A DNA stretch of 64,000 nucleotides. Source: Roseiarcus sp963832305. Its GTDB lineage: Bacteria > Pseudomonadota > Alphaproteobacteria > Rhizobiales > Beijerinckiaceae. The notes under the pieces were generated by a model. That model did no database searches. It had not been told where the DNA came from and saw nothing but the letters and a program-made list of their open reading frames with translations. The position numbers and the translations under genes were made by a program. Positions 27,363 to 36,719 of the stretch are shown here, piece by piece. The DNA is taken from positions 62,001-126,000 of the forward strand of contig CAWHTU010000018.1 of NCBI GenBank assembly GCA_963832305.1. The letters run 5' to 3'. The first letter of the stretch is position 1; the number at the start of each line of letters is the position of its first letter.

Positions 27363-27920
27363 ATGGGCAAGCAGTTTCCGGGCCTCGACGCCAACCATCG
27401 TGAATTCATAAGCCGGCAGCGCATCTTCTTCGCCGCTTCAGCCGCCCCCGACGCGCGGGTCAACGTGTCGCCGCGCGGGACGGACGCGTTCGCTGTCATC
27501 GACGAGCGCACGGTCGTCTATCTCGACCGCACCGGCAGCGGCAATGAGACCGCTGCGCATCTGAAGGCCGACGGCCGGCTCACCATCATGTTCTGCGCCT
27601 TCGATGGGCCTCCCAACATCATGCGGCTCTACGGCCGCGGCGAAGTCTTGCGCCGAGGCTCTCGCGCTTACGCCGAATTGCTCGAGAGCGCTTTCGGCGG
27701 CGTCGAGTCGAGCGGCGCGCGTCAAATCGTCCGCCTCGATGTCGAGCTGGTGCAGACGTCCTGCGGCTATGGAACGCCACTGTTCGACTATCGCGGCGAG
27801 CGCCCCTCGCTCGACAATTGGGCGCGCTCGAAGGGCGAAGACGGCCTCGAGGCCTACCGGCGGGAGAACAATCTCGTCAGCATCGACGGTCTGCCGACCG
27901 GACTGCTCGACGAAGTTTGA
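27363..27920 (+). CDS. pyridoxamine 5'-phosphate oxidase-like FMN-binding protein
   Basis: This protein of about 185 residues has the split-barrel flavin fold. It starts MGKQFPGLDANHREFI, then shows RIFFAASAAPDARVNVSPRG, the strand FAVIDERTVVYLDRTGSGNE and a C-terminal helix. The frame is open from another ATG at 27342; the second Met matches relatives better. Such proteins bind FMN or F420-like cofactors and often reduce small organic molecules. No operon partner is seen. Confidence 0.85.
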   Translation: MGKQFPGLDANHREFISRQRIFFAASAAPDARVNVSPRGTDAFAVIDERTVVYLDRTGSGNETAAHLKADGRLTIMFCAFDGPPNIMRLYGRGEVLRRGSRAYAELLESAFGGVESSGARQIVRLDVELVQTSCGYGTPLFDYRGERPSLDNWARSKGEDGLEAYRRENNLVSIDGLPTGLLDEV

Positions 27921-28023
27921 GCGACCCACCGCGCTGACCGTCGTTTTCGGGTGGCGCCCGGCCCCGGAGCGCGGGTAAGGTTCGTTCCCGTGCAGGAATC
28001 GCCGGCGACATAGGACGAGACCC

Positions 28024-28884
28024 ATGCTCGATACGCCAAACCTCCCGTCTGACGGCGCCGATTACGCCACCGTCCGGCGCGCGATCGAGTTCATCTCCAT
28101 CCGCTATCGCGACCAGCCGTCGATCGAGGCGGTCGCGGGCCACGTCGGCCTCTCGGCCTCCCACTTCCAGCATGTCTTCAAGCGCTGGGCGGGGTTGACG
28201 CCGAAGGCGTTTCTGCAGGCGATCACGATCGAGCGGGCGCGCGAACTTCTGCGCGATTCGGCGAGCGTGCTCGACGCGGCCTATGACGTCGGACTTTCCA
28301 GCCCGAGCCGGCTGCATGATCTCTTCGTCGCATACGAGGCGCTGACGCCCGGCGACTACCGGCGCGACGATCTCGTCCTCGCCTATGGATTTCATGACTC
28401 GCCCTTTGGCGAGGCGATCGTCGTGGCGGCGCCGCGCGGCATGGCCGGCCTCGGCTTCGTCGACGGCGGCGACCGGGCGGCCGCGCTCGCCGACATGGCG
28501 CGACGCTGGCCGCGCGCTCGGCTCCTCGAGGATGCGGGCGCAACCGGCCCCTATGCGCGCCGCGCTTTCGATCCGGCCTTATGGCGCCCGGAGGCGCCGC
28601 TAAGGGTAGTGATGATCGGCACGGATTTCGAGCTTCGGGTGTGGGAGACGTTGCTCAGCGTACCGATGGGGAGAGCCACCACCTATTCCGACATCGCCCG
28701 CAAGATCGGCCGGCCGAAGGCGGCGCGCGCGGTCGGCGCGGCGGTCGGCCGCAATCCGATCTCGTTCGTCGTGCCCTGCCATCGCGTGCTTGGGCGCTCG
28801 GGCGCGCTCACCGGCTACCATTGGGGCCTCGCGCGCAAGCAGGCGATCATCGGCTGGGAGGCGGGTCGGACGACGGCGGCCTGA
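28024..28884 (+). CDS. Ada-like bifunctional AraC regulator / O6-methylguanine-DNA methyltransferase
   Basis: This 286-residue protein has an N-terminal AraC-type DNA-binding domain (about 15-112, with GLSASHFQHVFKRWAGLTP) and a C-terminal methyltransferase domain with the alkyl-accepting cysteine C252 in PCHRVLG. The N-terminal zinc and phosphotriester domain of E. coli Ada is absent, as in many alphaproteobacterial homologues. It repairs O6-alkylguanine by irreversible transfer to Cys and may regulate the adaptive response. It starts 104 bp after the FMN-protein gene. Confidence 0.92.
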   Translation: MLDTPNLPSDGADYATVRRAIEFISIRYRDQPSIEAVAGHVGLSASHFQHVFKRWAGLTPKAFLQAITIERARELLRDSASVLDAAYDVGLSSPSRLHDLFVAYEALTPGDYRRDDLVLAYGFHDSPFGEAIVVAAPRGMAGLGFVDGGDRAAALADMARRWPRARLLEDAGATGPYARRAFDPALWRPEAPLRVVMIGTDFELRVWETLLSVPMGRATTYSDIARKIGRPKAARAVGAAVGRNPISFVVPCHRVLGRSGALTGYHWGLARKQAIIGWEAGRTTAA

Positions 28885-28897
28885 GACGGCGGGGAAA

Positions 28898-31249
28898 TCA
28901 CTTGGCCTCCGCGCTCGGCGGCGGGGGCGCCGGGTAAGGGATGCGCAGGCCGGCTTCGCGCATCCGGCGCAGGACGTCGAAATTGATGTCGCTGCGGGTC
29001 CGTTCGCCGAGCTCGATGTCGTCGACGAAGCAGATGAGATTGAACTTGAGCGCCCAGTCGGCGAATTCGGCGAACAGCACGGTCGGCGCGGGAATCTTGA
29101 GCACCTGATCCTGCGCTTTGGCGGCTGCGATGAGCATGTCGCGCACCTGCTCGACGTCGCTCTCATAGGCGATGTTGACCGCTACGACGATCCGACCCAC
29201 CCGGTCGTTGCGGACCCAGTTCTTGACCACGCCGCTGACCAGATTCGAGTTCGGGACGATCAGGCTGCCTCGGTCAAAGGTCTCGATCTCGGTCGCGCGC
29301 GCGTTGATTGCGCGCACGAATCCCTGCTCGTTCCCGACCACCACCCAGTCGCCCACCCGGATCGAGCGCTCCCACAGGAGGATGAGCCCTGAGACGAAAT
29401 TGTTGGCGATCGTCTGGAGGCCGAAGCCGATGCCGACCGACAAGCCGCCGGCGATGAGCGCGAGCTTCTGGACGTCGAGGCCGATTTGGCCGCCCGCCAG
29501 CAGCACGGCGACGATCGCGCCGACGTAGCCGAAAATCGTCCCGACCGAGTTCCTGACTCCGGCGTCGAGGCGGGTCTTGGGCAGAAAGCGGGAGCCAAGC
29601 CAATCCTGGATCATCCGGGTGACGAACAGAACGACGGCGAACACTGCCACCGCCCCGATCATCGACGACAGCGAGAGCGTGACGCCGCCGACCGAGAAGC
29701 CGAAATAGGCCGACCTCAGGGCGCCGAACATATCCTGTGACTGCACGCCCCACGGCTGGAGCACCGCAGCGATCGCGATCACCAGCGCCGCGAGCCGGGC
29801 GGCGCCTTGCAGGATGACGACGATCTGGGCAAGCAGGTTGCGGCGCAGGCCGACCATTGCCAAAAGTCCCGCCCCGACCGGCGCCTCCGGCGCGAGCAGC
29901 GCCTCGGTCCCGTCCTGAACGATGCAGTCGATGAGGTGGAGCAGACTGCCGAGGGCGGTGAGGTAGATCGCCTGATTGACGAGGAAAGTGGCGAAGGCGA
30001 TGTAGCCTGTGAGCGCGGCGGCGAAAATGACCAACGCCAGCGCCCAGACGAGCGTTCTCAGCGGCGCCCAGCGGTCGGTTTGCGGCAGTCCGGCGGCGCC
30101 CCCCTGCTGAGCCTTGAGCTGTCGAAGCGCGTAAGCGATCACAAGGGAAACGAGGATCGCCCCCAGGCCCCGCCCGGCGACCGCGATGTTGAGCGACGCG
30201 ACGGCGTCGGCCGCCGGCTCGATCAGCCGCTCGCCGGCCCAGATCGCCGCGATCGCGATGGCCGCATGATAGACGATCGAAGCCGCGCGGTCGCTCATCG
30301 GTACGAGCCGCCAGGCCGCGAGACCGGGCGCCAGCATCCCGCGCGCAAGCGCGTTGACGGCGATCAAGACCCGCGCCGCTTCGAGCGCCGCGTCGATGAT
30401 GCCCTGGACGCTCGGATCGGAAAGGTCAAACGCGTCGAGCGCGCTCGCCAGGAGGCCGAGGCCGGCGAGCGGCAGCGCCGCGAGGATGAAGAAGATCCAT
30501 GCGGCGGCGAGCGCGCGGCGGAGCCAACTCGGCGCGGTTGCGCCGGGATCGCGACGGATGACCCGGCGCGTGAGCCACCCAAGGGGCGCGACGGCCAGCA
30601 GCAGTGCGAGCGCGACCGCCGCAACGCCGATCTTCAGCGCCGTCGTCAGCCGTTCGCCGACCGCGTCGAACCAGTTGCCCATCAGGCTGCGCATCACTTG
30701 GGCGTCGACCGGAACCTCCCGCCAGACGGCGACCCAGAGCTGCGGATCGAGGACGCTCGACGACCGGGCGAATGTCTGGCGGGCGAACAATTGACGGCGC
30801 GCCGCGCTGATGCGGGTCGAGAGGTCGTCGGATTGCAGCAGCATGGCGCGGGCGGCGCGCAGGTTGGCGTCGAGCGTGTCGTGCTTCTTCTTCTCGCTCT
30901 CGAGCTCCTTGGCCGCCACGTCGGTGGTGGGCGCGGTCTCGCCCGATTTGGGCGTCAGCTCCGCCAGCCGCTTGGCGGACGCGGCGAGCCGCGGCGTGAG
31001 TTCTGCGACCGCCCCCTGAAGAGCGACGCCGAGCGCGTCGTTCTGGACCTTCAGGGTCTGCAGATCGGCATCGGTGAGGTTCTTGTCCCTCAGCGCCGCC
31101 TCGGTCGCGGTGAGGGCCGCGCGCGTCTGGTCGAGGTCGAGCGGATGGGCGTCCTGCGCCCAGGCGCGCCCGAGGCCCATGAGGACGAAGGCGAGAACGG
31201 CCCCGAGAACGGCCCAATGCAACTGGCGCAAGGCGGACGCAGACTTCAT
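28898..31249 (-). CDS. DUF3772/MscS-domain mechanosensitive channel
   Basis: This large inner-membrane channel has about 783 residues. An N-terminal signal peptide ends around AWAQD, followed by a periplasmic coiled-coil DUF3772 region (about 40-210) and roughly ten membrane helices. The MscS core is marked by GIGFGLQTIANNFVSGL, and a cytoplasmic beta domain with VIVAVNIAYESDVEQV follows. The start is placed at the Met at 31249 directly before the signal peptide; a Met at 31300 is also possible. It would release solutes on hypo-osmotic shock. Confidence 0.9.
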   Translation of the reverse strand: MKSASALRQLHWAVLGAVLAFVLMGLGRAWAQDAHPLDLDQTRAALTATEAALRDKNLTDADLQTLKVQNDALGVALQGAVAELTPRLAASAKRLAELTPKSGETAPTTDVAAKELESEKKKHDTLDANLRAARAMLLQSDDLSTRISAARRQLFARQTFARSSSVLDPQLWVAVWREVPVDAQVMRSLMGNWFDAVGERLTTALKIGVAAVALALLLAVAPLGWLTRRVIRRDPGATAPSWLRRALAAAWIFFILAALPLAGLGLLASALDAFDLSDPSVQGIIDAALEAARVLIAVNALARGMLAPGLAAWRLVPMSDRAASIVYHAAIAIAAIWAGERLIEPAADAVASLNIAVAGRGLGAILVSLVIAYALRQLKAQQGGAAGLPQTDRWAPLRTLVWALALVIFAAALTGYIAFATFLVNQAIYLTALGSLLHLIDCIVQDGTEALLAPEAPVGAGLLAMVGLRRNLLAQIVVILQGAARLAALVIAIAAVLQPWGVQSQDMFGALRSAYFGFSVGGVTLSLSSMIGAVAVFAVVLFVTRMIQDWLGSRFLPKTRLDAGVRNSVGTIFGYVGAIVAVLLAGGQIGLDVQKLALIAGGLSVGIGFGLQTIANNFVSGLILLWERSIRVGDWVVVGNEQGFVRAINARATEIETFDRGSLIVPNSNLVSGVVKNWVRNDRVGRIVVAVNIAYESDVEQVRDMLIAAAKAQDQVLKIPAPTVLFAEFADWALKFNLICFVDDIELGERTRSDINFDVLRRMREAGLRIPYPAPPPPSAEAK

Positions 31250-31433
31250 CGCAGGCAAAATGGCCCCGAGGCTGATTCGGCGGCGCGCTCCCTCATCCAT
31301 CCGACCATGGCCGGGCCGCCGCGGCAACCGGCGCCCCGAAGCCAAGACTGCGTTCACTCTGCCTAGGGAAAAGGGCTGCGCGCCCGAAGCGCCTTTGTTA
31401 AAGGGGGCGCTCGAGACTCCCGAGGACCGTCCG

Positions 31434-32589
31434 GTGACCCCGACCGTTGAAGCGCCGATTTTTGCCGACCCCGTCAGCCAGGCGCCGCGCAGCGCCGGCG
31501 AGCGCGCGCTCGATCATTTCCTCGCCGCCGGGTTCGAGCGGACCGAGCCGCCGGTCCTGCATCCGGCGGCGATCTTCCTCGACATGTCGGGCGAGGAGGT
31601 CCGCCGGCGCCTCTTCCTCACCGCGGGCGCCGCGGGCGAGGAGCTTTGCCTGAGGCCGGAATATACGATTCCCGTCTGCCGCGCGTATCTGGCTTCGCAC
31701 AGGGCCGGCGGCGTCGCCGAATATTCCTATCTCGGCCCGGTGTTCCGGGCGCGGGCGGGGCAGGGCGGCGAAGAGACCCAGACCGGGCTCGAGAGCTTCG
31801 GCCGCAGCGACGCCGAGGCGGCCGACGCGGAAGTGTTCGCGCTCAGTCTCGAGGCGGCGACTGCGGCGGGGGGCGGCGCGCTCGCCGCCAGGCTCGGCGA
31901 CGCTGGCCTGTTCGAAGGCGTCCTCGCTTCGCTCGATATCCCCGACGTCTGGCGCCGCCGCCTTCGCCGCGGCGTCGCGCGCGGGCGCGGCCTTGACGCC
32001 ATCTTCAATCGGCCGAGCCAGGGCGCGCTCGCGCAAGCCGGCGTGCTGGCGGCGCTGGAAAGCGCCGATCACGCCGGCGCGAAGGCGCTGGTCGAGGACC
32101 TCCTGGCGATTGCTGGCATCGAAACGGTCGGAGGGCGCAGCGCCGGCGAGATCGCCGACCGGTTCCTCGAGCAGGCGTCGCTCCGGTCGGGCGGCCCGAT
32201 CGAAGCCGAGAAACGAGCGGTGCTGGAAGCCTTCCTGGCCATTTCGGGTGATCCCGACGAGGCCGCGATCGAGCTTCGCCGCCTTGCCGATTCCGCGAGC
32301 CTCGACCTCGAAGCGGCGATGGATTCGTTCGAGTTGCGCAACGGGTTCATCGCCGCCCGCGGGGCAAGAACTCGAGGCTATCCGCTTCAGCGCCGCCTTC
32401 GTGCGCGACTTCGACTATTACACCGGCTTCGTGTTCGAGGCCCACGATTCCGCTATCCCGGGCGCCAGGACCGCGCTTGCCGGCGGACGCTACGACGGGC
32501 TCGCCAGGCGTCTCGGCGCGGGCGCGGACATTCCCGCCGTCGGCGCGGCGATCACCCTCGACCGGCTCGCCAGCGGCGGAGAGCGCTGA
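31434..32589 (+). pseudogene. hisZ: ATP phosphoribosyltransferase regulatory subunit HisZ, frameshifted
   Basis: The frame from GTG 31434 encodes a HisS-like regulatory paralogue (LRPEYTIPVCRAYLASH, SYLGPVFRARAGQGGEETQT). Similarity holds to FELRNGFIAARG near 32363 and then continues in a different frame: QELEAIRFSAAFVRDFDYYT, GFVFEAHDS, AGGRYDGLARRLG, ending at the TGA at 32587-32589. One extra G in GGGG at 32361-32364 explains the break. Joined length is about 384 residues, normal for HisZ. HisZ is the essential partner of short-type HisG in histidine synthesis, so a sequence error is quite possible. The unshifted frame stays open straight into hisG. Confidence 0.85.
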
Positions 32590-33596
32590 TGGGCGCCCTT
32601 CCCGGGAACGGCGTCGAGGCCCCGTTCGTCCTCGCCATCCCCTCCAAGGGGCGGCTGCAGGAGGCTGCGGCGGCGTTCTTCGCCCGCGCCGGCCTCGAGC
32701 TCGTCCAGGGGCGCGGCGTCCGCGACTATCGCGGCGCGATCGCCGGTTTGCCAGGGGTCGAGGTCGCCTATGTGTCGTCGGCCGAGATCGTCGGCCAGCT
32801 TGCGGCAGGCGCAGCTCATTTCGGCGTCGCCGGCGAGGACCTGGTGCGCGAGAAGGTCCCCGACGTCGACACCCGGCTCGCGCTCCTGACCCCGCTCGGG
32901 TTCGGCCACGCCAATGTCGTTGTCGCCGCGCCCAGGGCCTGGATCGACGTGCGCACGATGGCCGATCTCGACGACGTCGCCTCGGCCTATCGCGCCAGGC
33001 GCGGCGAGCGGATGCGGGTGGCGACCAAATACGTCAACCTGACCAGACGCTTCTTCGCCGAGCATGGCGTCGCCGATTACCGCATCGTCGAGAGCCTCGG
33101 CGCAACCGAGGGCGCGCCGGCCTCGGGCTCGGCCGAGCTCATCGTCGACATCACCACGACCGGAGCGACGCTCGCCGCCAACGCGCTCAAACCCCTCGAC
33201 GACGGCGTGATCCTGCGCTCGCAGGCGACGCTTATCGCCTCGCTGACCGCGCCCTGGGGCGCCAGGGCGAGGCAAGCGGCGCGCGACATCCTCGCCCGGA
33301 TCGCCGCGAGCGACGAGGCCTCGAGGTCGCGCGAGGTCCGCGCCCGGCTGCCGAGCCCTGCTCATCTCATTGTCGAGACGGCCCTCGACCGCTTCGGCGC
33401 CGTCTCCGCGACCGGCGAGGACGTCGATCCGCACGGCTTCGTCGCGCTTCACTGCGCCCGCGGCAAAGTCGCCGATCTCGCCGGCTGGCTTCTGGAAAAA
33501 GGCGCCGAGCGGGTCAGCGTCGCCGCGCTCGAACAAGCCTTCAGCGCCCGCAACGCGCTCTACGAGGCGCTGGAGCAGCGGATCGGGACTCTGTAG
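32589..33596 (+). CDS. hisG: ATP phosphoribosyltransferase catalytic subunit
   Basis: This 335-residue enzyme catalyses the first step of histidine biosynthesis, condensing ATP with PRPP. Visible features are VLAIPSKGRLQE near the N-terminus, the family segment GVAGEDLVRE, and the PRPP-loop ELIVDITTTGATLAAN. Residues beyond about 230 form the C-terminal extension found in Rhizobiales HisG proteins that work with HisZ. The ATG overlaps the hisZ stop by one base (TGATG), showing translational coupling. Confidence 0.94.
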   Translation: MGALPGNGVEAPFVLAIPSKGRLQEAAAAFFARAGLELVQGRGVRDYRGAIAGLPGVEVAYVSSAEIVGQLAAGAAHFGVAGEDLVREKVPDVDTRLALLTPLGFGHANVVVAAPRAWIDVRTMADLDDVASAYRARRGERMRVATKYVNLTRRFFAEHGVADYRIVESLGATEGAPASGSAELIVDITTTGATLAANALKPLDDGVILRSQATLIASLTAPWGARARQAARDILARIAASDEASRSREVRARLPSPAHLIVETALDRFGAVSATGEDVDPHGFVALHCARGKVADLAGWLLEKGAERVSVAALEQAFSARNALYEALEQRIGTL

Positions 33597-33645
33597 GGCG
33601 CTCCCGTGCGCCGCCGGGATCGACCCTGCCCCTCCGTCGGGCGGA

Positions 33646-33708
33646 TAACAGGGAGGTTTTTGCGCTTAACAGGGTGCTTTTTTGCGCGAGCAGGGCCGTC
33701 TTTGGACG
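33646..33708. repeat. three tandem 21-bp degenerate repeats
   Basis: Units start at 33646, 33667 and 33688, each 21 bp. The first two share TAACAGGG and TTTTTGCGC; the third keeps CAGGG and CTTTG. On the minus strand the period equals seven codons in an open frame (KTALLAQ, KSTLLSA, KTSLLSA). It lies between the converging ends of hisG and acuI. A T-rich tract in each unit may also help termination. Confidence 0.65.
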
Positions 33709-33804
33709 AAATGGGATGCCGCGTTCGGTCGAACCCTCGCGGCGGAGAGGTCCGGGGGCCCGCACCTCGATCGCGGCCGCCGCCTTCCCCCCGCCGTCGA
33801 TCCC

Positions 33805-34788
33805 TCAAGGGATCGTCACCACCAGCCGCCCCCGGGTTTCCCCCTTCACGATCCGCGCCCCGGCGTCGAACACCTGATCGAAGGGGATGGTCTCGGTCAT
33901 CGCCGCGAGCTTGGCGCGGTCGAGGTCGCCGGCGAGCCGTCGCCACGCCTCGAGCCGGCGCGGCGTCGGGCAATGAGCGCTCTCGATCCCGAGGAGCGAC
34001 ACGCCGCGCAGGATGAAGGGCGCGACGGTCGCAGGCAGGTCCATTCCTCCCGCCAGCCCGCAAGCCGCGACCGCGCCGCCGTAGTGCGTCTGCGCCAGCA
34101 CGTTGGCGAGCGTCGCCGAGCCGACGCTGTCGACGGCCGCTGCCCAGCGCTCCTTGCCGAGCGGCTTGCCTGGCGCGCCGAGCGTCGCCCGGTCGATGAT
34201 TTCCGTTGCGCCAAGCGACTTGAGATAGCCGGCTTCGCCTGGCCGCCCGGTCGAGGCGATGACCGTCCAGCCCTTGTCCGCGAGCAGCGAGATCGCCATC
34301 GAGCCGACGCCGCCGGCCGCGCCGGTCACCAGCGCCGGCCCGGATGACGGCGTGAGGCCCGCCCGCTCGATCGCCATCAGCGACAGCATGGCGGTGAAGC
34401 CCGCGGTGCCGATCGCCATCGCCTCGGCGCGCGTCAGCCCCGCCGGCAGCTTGACCAGCCAGTCGCCGTTGACCCGCGCCCTTTCGGCGTAGCCGCCGAA
34501 GTGGGTCTCGCTGAGGCCGTATCCGGTCAGGACCACCTCGTCCCCGACGGCGAAGTCCGGGCGGTCCGACGTCTCGACGGCGCCCGCGAGATCGACGCCG
34601 AGCACCATAGGAAAGCGGCGGATGATCGGCGACTTGCCGCTGAGCGCGAGCCCGTCCTTGTAGTTGACGGTCGAGTGGGTGACGCGGACCGTCACGTCGC
34701 CGTCCATCAAGTCCGCGTCGTCCATGTCGACGAACCGGACCATCTGGCCGGCGTCGGTCTTGTCGGCTCGAACGGCGCGAAACGTCAT
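33805..34788 (-). CDS. acuI: acrylyl-CoA reductase-type MDR oxidoreductase (AcuI/YhdH family)
   Basis: This 327-residue medium-chain reductase has the NADPH-binding motif GAAGGVGSMAI. Family segments THSTVNYKDGLAL, FPMVLGVDLAG and GIESAHCPTPRR are typical of the YhdH/AcuI branch rather than zinc alcohol dehydrogenases. AcuI reduces toxic acryloyl-CoA to propionyl-CoA, as needed in 3-hydroxypropionate or DMSP metabolism. The gene is single, converging on hisG. The symbol is given on family likeness only. Confidence 0.85.
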   Translation of the reverse strand: MTFRAVRADKTDAGQMVRFVDMDDADLMDGDVTVRVTHSTVNYKDGLALSGKSPIIRRFPMVLGVDLAGAVETSDRPDFAVGDEVVLTGYGLSETHFGGYAERARVNGDWLVKLPAGLTRAEAMAIGTAGFTAMLSLMAIERAGLTPSSGPALVTGAAGGVGSMAISLLADKGWTVIASTGRPGEAGYLKSLGATEIIDRATLGAPGKPLGKERWAAAVDSVGSATLANVLAQTHYGGAVAACGLAGGMDLPATVAPFILRGVSLLGIESAHCPTPRRLEAWRRLAGDLDRAKLAAMTETIPFDQVFDAGARIVKGETRGRLVVTIP

Positions 34789-34892
34789 GGCCTTTGCCCT
34801 TGAGTTGGCGAGTGAAGAGGCGAAGTCTATGAGCGGGATTCCGGGCGGGTCAAATGGCGAAGCCCAAGGATGGTTGAGAGGGAAGGCCGCAA

Positions 34893-35555
34893 ATGCCCGG
34901 AAAAGAAAAGCCGCTGCTCATCGAAAGGGAAAAGCCGCCGCGCGTCGTCACGGCGGTCAAGGGCGCCGACGGATTCATGCGTTGTCCGTGGCCAGGCGCC
35001 GATCCGCTCTATCTCGCCTATCACGATGAGGAATGGGGCGTGCCGGAATACGACGACCGGGCGATGTTCGAGAAGCTGGTGCTCGACGGCTTCCAGGCGG
35101 GGCTGTCCTGGATCACCATCCTGCGCAAGCGCCCGGCCTTCCGCAAGGCGTTCGATGGCTTCGATCCGAAGAGGATCGTGCGCTGGAGCGAAAAGAAGAA
35201 GGATGCGTTGATGCAGGACGCCGGCATCGTGCGCAACCGGGCCAAGATCGAGGCGACGGTCGCACTCGCGCGCATCACCCTCGACCTTGAGGAGAACGGC
35301 GGGCTCGCCCGTCATCTCTGGAGCTTCGTCGACGGGCGCCCGATCCAGAACAAGCGCCGCAGCATGGCGGAAATGCAGGCCGAGAGCGACGTTTCGCGCG
35401 CCATCGCCAAGGACTTGCGCGGACGCGGAGGCAATTTCGTCGGGCCGACGATCATCTACGCCTTCATGCAGGCGACCGGCATGGTCAACGACCATCTCGT
35501 CGATTGCCGCCGTCACGAGGCCTGCCGCGCGCTGGCGCGCGAGTTCATGCCATGA
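34893..35555 (+). CDS. tag: DNA-3-methyladenine glycosylase I
   Basis: This 220-residue base-excision enzyme removes 3-methyladenine. It has the Tag signature CPWPGADPLYLAYHDEEWG (zinc Cys and His, catalytic Glu), LDGFQAGLSWITILRKR, and the C-terminal VNDHLVDCRRH with the remaining His/Cys zinc ligands. The N-terminal 28 residues are an unconserved extension. The start at 34893 lies behind GGAAGG. It overlaps the following HD hydrolase gene by 4 bp. Confidence 0.93.
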   Translation: MPGKEKPLLIEREKPPRVVTAVKGADGFMRCPWPGADPLYLAYHDEEWGVPEYDDRAMFEKLVLDGFQAGLSWITILRKRPAFRKAFDGFDPKRIVRWSEKKKDALMQDAGIVRNRAKIEATVALARITLDLEENGGLARHLWSFVDGRPIQNKRRSMAEMQAESDVSRAIAKDLRGRGGNFVGPTIIYAFMQATGMVNDHLVDCRRHEACRALAREFMP

Positions 35556-36166
35556 GCGAGGGCGCGACGCGCCGCGCCTGGCAGAGAATGCTGTCAGGGC
35601 GGCGGCTCGACCTCATCGACCCATCCCCGCTCGACGTGGAGATCGGCGACATCGCCCACGGGCTTGCGCGCGTGGCTCGCTGGAACGGCCAGACCAAGGG
35701 GCCGGAGATCTTTTCCGTCGCCCAGCATTCGTTGTTGGTGGAGGCGCTGTTCACGGCCGGCGTCCCCGCTCCTTCCGGCAAGGAGCGGCTCACGGCGTTG
35801 CTGCACGATGCGCCGGAGTATGTGATCGGCGACATGATCTCGCCCTTCAAGGCGGCGATTGGCGGCGACTACAGGCTGATCGAGGAACGCCTCAAACGGG
35901 CGATCCACATCCGCTTCGGCCTCGCCGCCGAGCCTTCCGACGATCTAAACCGCTTGATCAAGATCGCCGACCGCGCGTCCGCCTATCTCGAGGCGACCGC
36001 GCTCGCCGGCTTCTCGATCGCGGAGGCGCGCAAGCTCTTCGGCGCGCCCGACCTGCCGCTCAGCGGTTTCGCCGCGCACCTCGAGGCGATGCGCCCGGCC
36101 GCGGTCGAAGCCCGCTTTCTCGCCCGGTTCGCCGAACTCGACGCCGGGGCCGCCGGGACACTATAA
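35552..36166 (+). CDS. HD-domain phosphohydrolase, YfbR-like
   Basis: This 204-residue protein has the HD metal site spread over FSVAQHSLLVEAL (first His), ALLHDAPEYVIGD (His-Asp) and IKIADRASAYLE (last Asp). This arrangement is that of YfbR-type 5'-deoxynucleotidases and related HD hydrolases. The ATG overlaps the tag stop (ATGA), pointing to coupled expression with a DNA-repair gene. A nucleotide-pool role is plausible but unproven. Confidence 0.85.
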   Translation: MSEGATRRAWQRMLSGRRLDLIDPSPLDVEIGDIAHGLARVARWNGQTKGPEIFSVAQHSLLVEALFTAGVPAPSGKERLTALLHDAPEYVIGDMISPFKAAIGGDYRLIEERLKRAIHIRFGLAAEPSDDLNRLIKIADRASAYLEATALAGFSIAEARKLFGAPDLPLSGFAAHLEAMRPAAVEARFLARFAELDAGAAGTL

Positions 36167-36190
36167 AACTCCCGCTTCAGGAACCGTCGC

Positions 36191-36703
36191 ATGCCGCGCC
36201 TTCACGTCTGTCCGCTTGCGCTGATCGGCGAAACCGTGGCGAAAACCGGCGCCCGCTCGCTCGTCACCCTGCTCAGTCCCGGCACTGAGGTCGAGCGCCC
36301 GAACGGGATAAGGCCCGAGCGCCATCTTTATCTCGCCCTCTCCGACATCGTCGAGCCAATGCCCGGCCAGGTCTTGCCGCACGCGACCCATCTCGAAGAC
36401 CTGCTCGGCTTCGTCCGCGCCTGGGACCGCGCCGAGCCGATGGTGATCCATTGCTTCGCAGGCGTCAGCCGCTCGACCGCGGCCGCCTATATCGCAGCCT
36501 GCGCGCTGAACCCCGGCGGCGACGAGTACGCCATCGCGAGGGCGATGCGCGCCGCCTCTCCGACCGCCTCGCCCAACCCGCGCCTCATCGCGCTCGCCGA
36601 CCATGCGCTTCGGCGGCAGGGCAGGATGACTGACGCGATCGCGGCCATCGGCCGCGGCGAGGCGTGCTACGAAGGGACGCCGTTCACGGTAGAATTGGCG
36701 TGA
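36191..36703 (+). CDS. tyrosine-phosphatase-fold protein
   Basis: This 170-residue protein has a CX5R loop, HCFAGVSRSTA, with nucleophile C88 and R94. Upstream, LYLALSDIVEP is consistent with a general-acid aspartate. The sequence belongs to a small alphaproteobacterial branch of dual-specificity-like phosphatases. It follows the HD hydrolase by 24 bp on the same strand, so tag, the HD gene and this gene may form one transcript. Substrate unknown. Confidence 0.85.
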   Translation: MPRLHVCPLALIGETVAKTGARSLVTLLSPGTEVERPNGIRPERHLYLALSDIVEPMPGQVLPHATHLEDLLGFVRAWDRAEPMVIHCFAGVSRSTAAAYIAACALNPGGDEYAIARAMRAASPTASPNPRLIALADHALRRQGRMTDAIAAIGRGEACYEGTPFTVELA

Positions 36704-36719
36704 CGGCCGCTGAAGGAGC

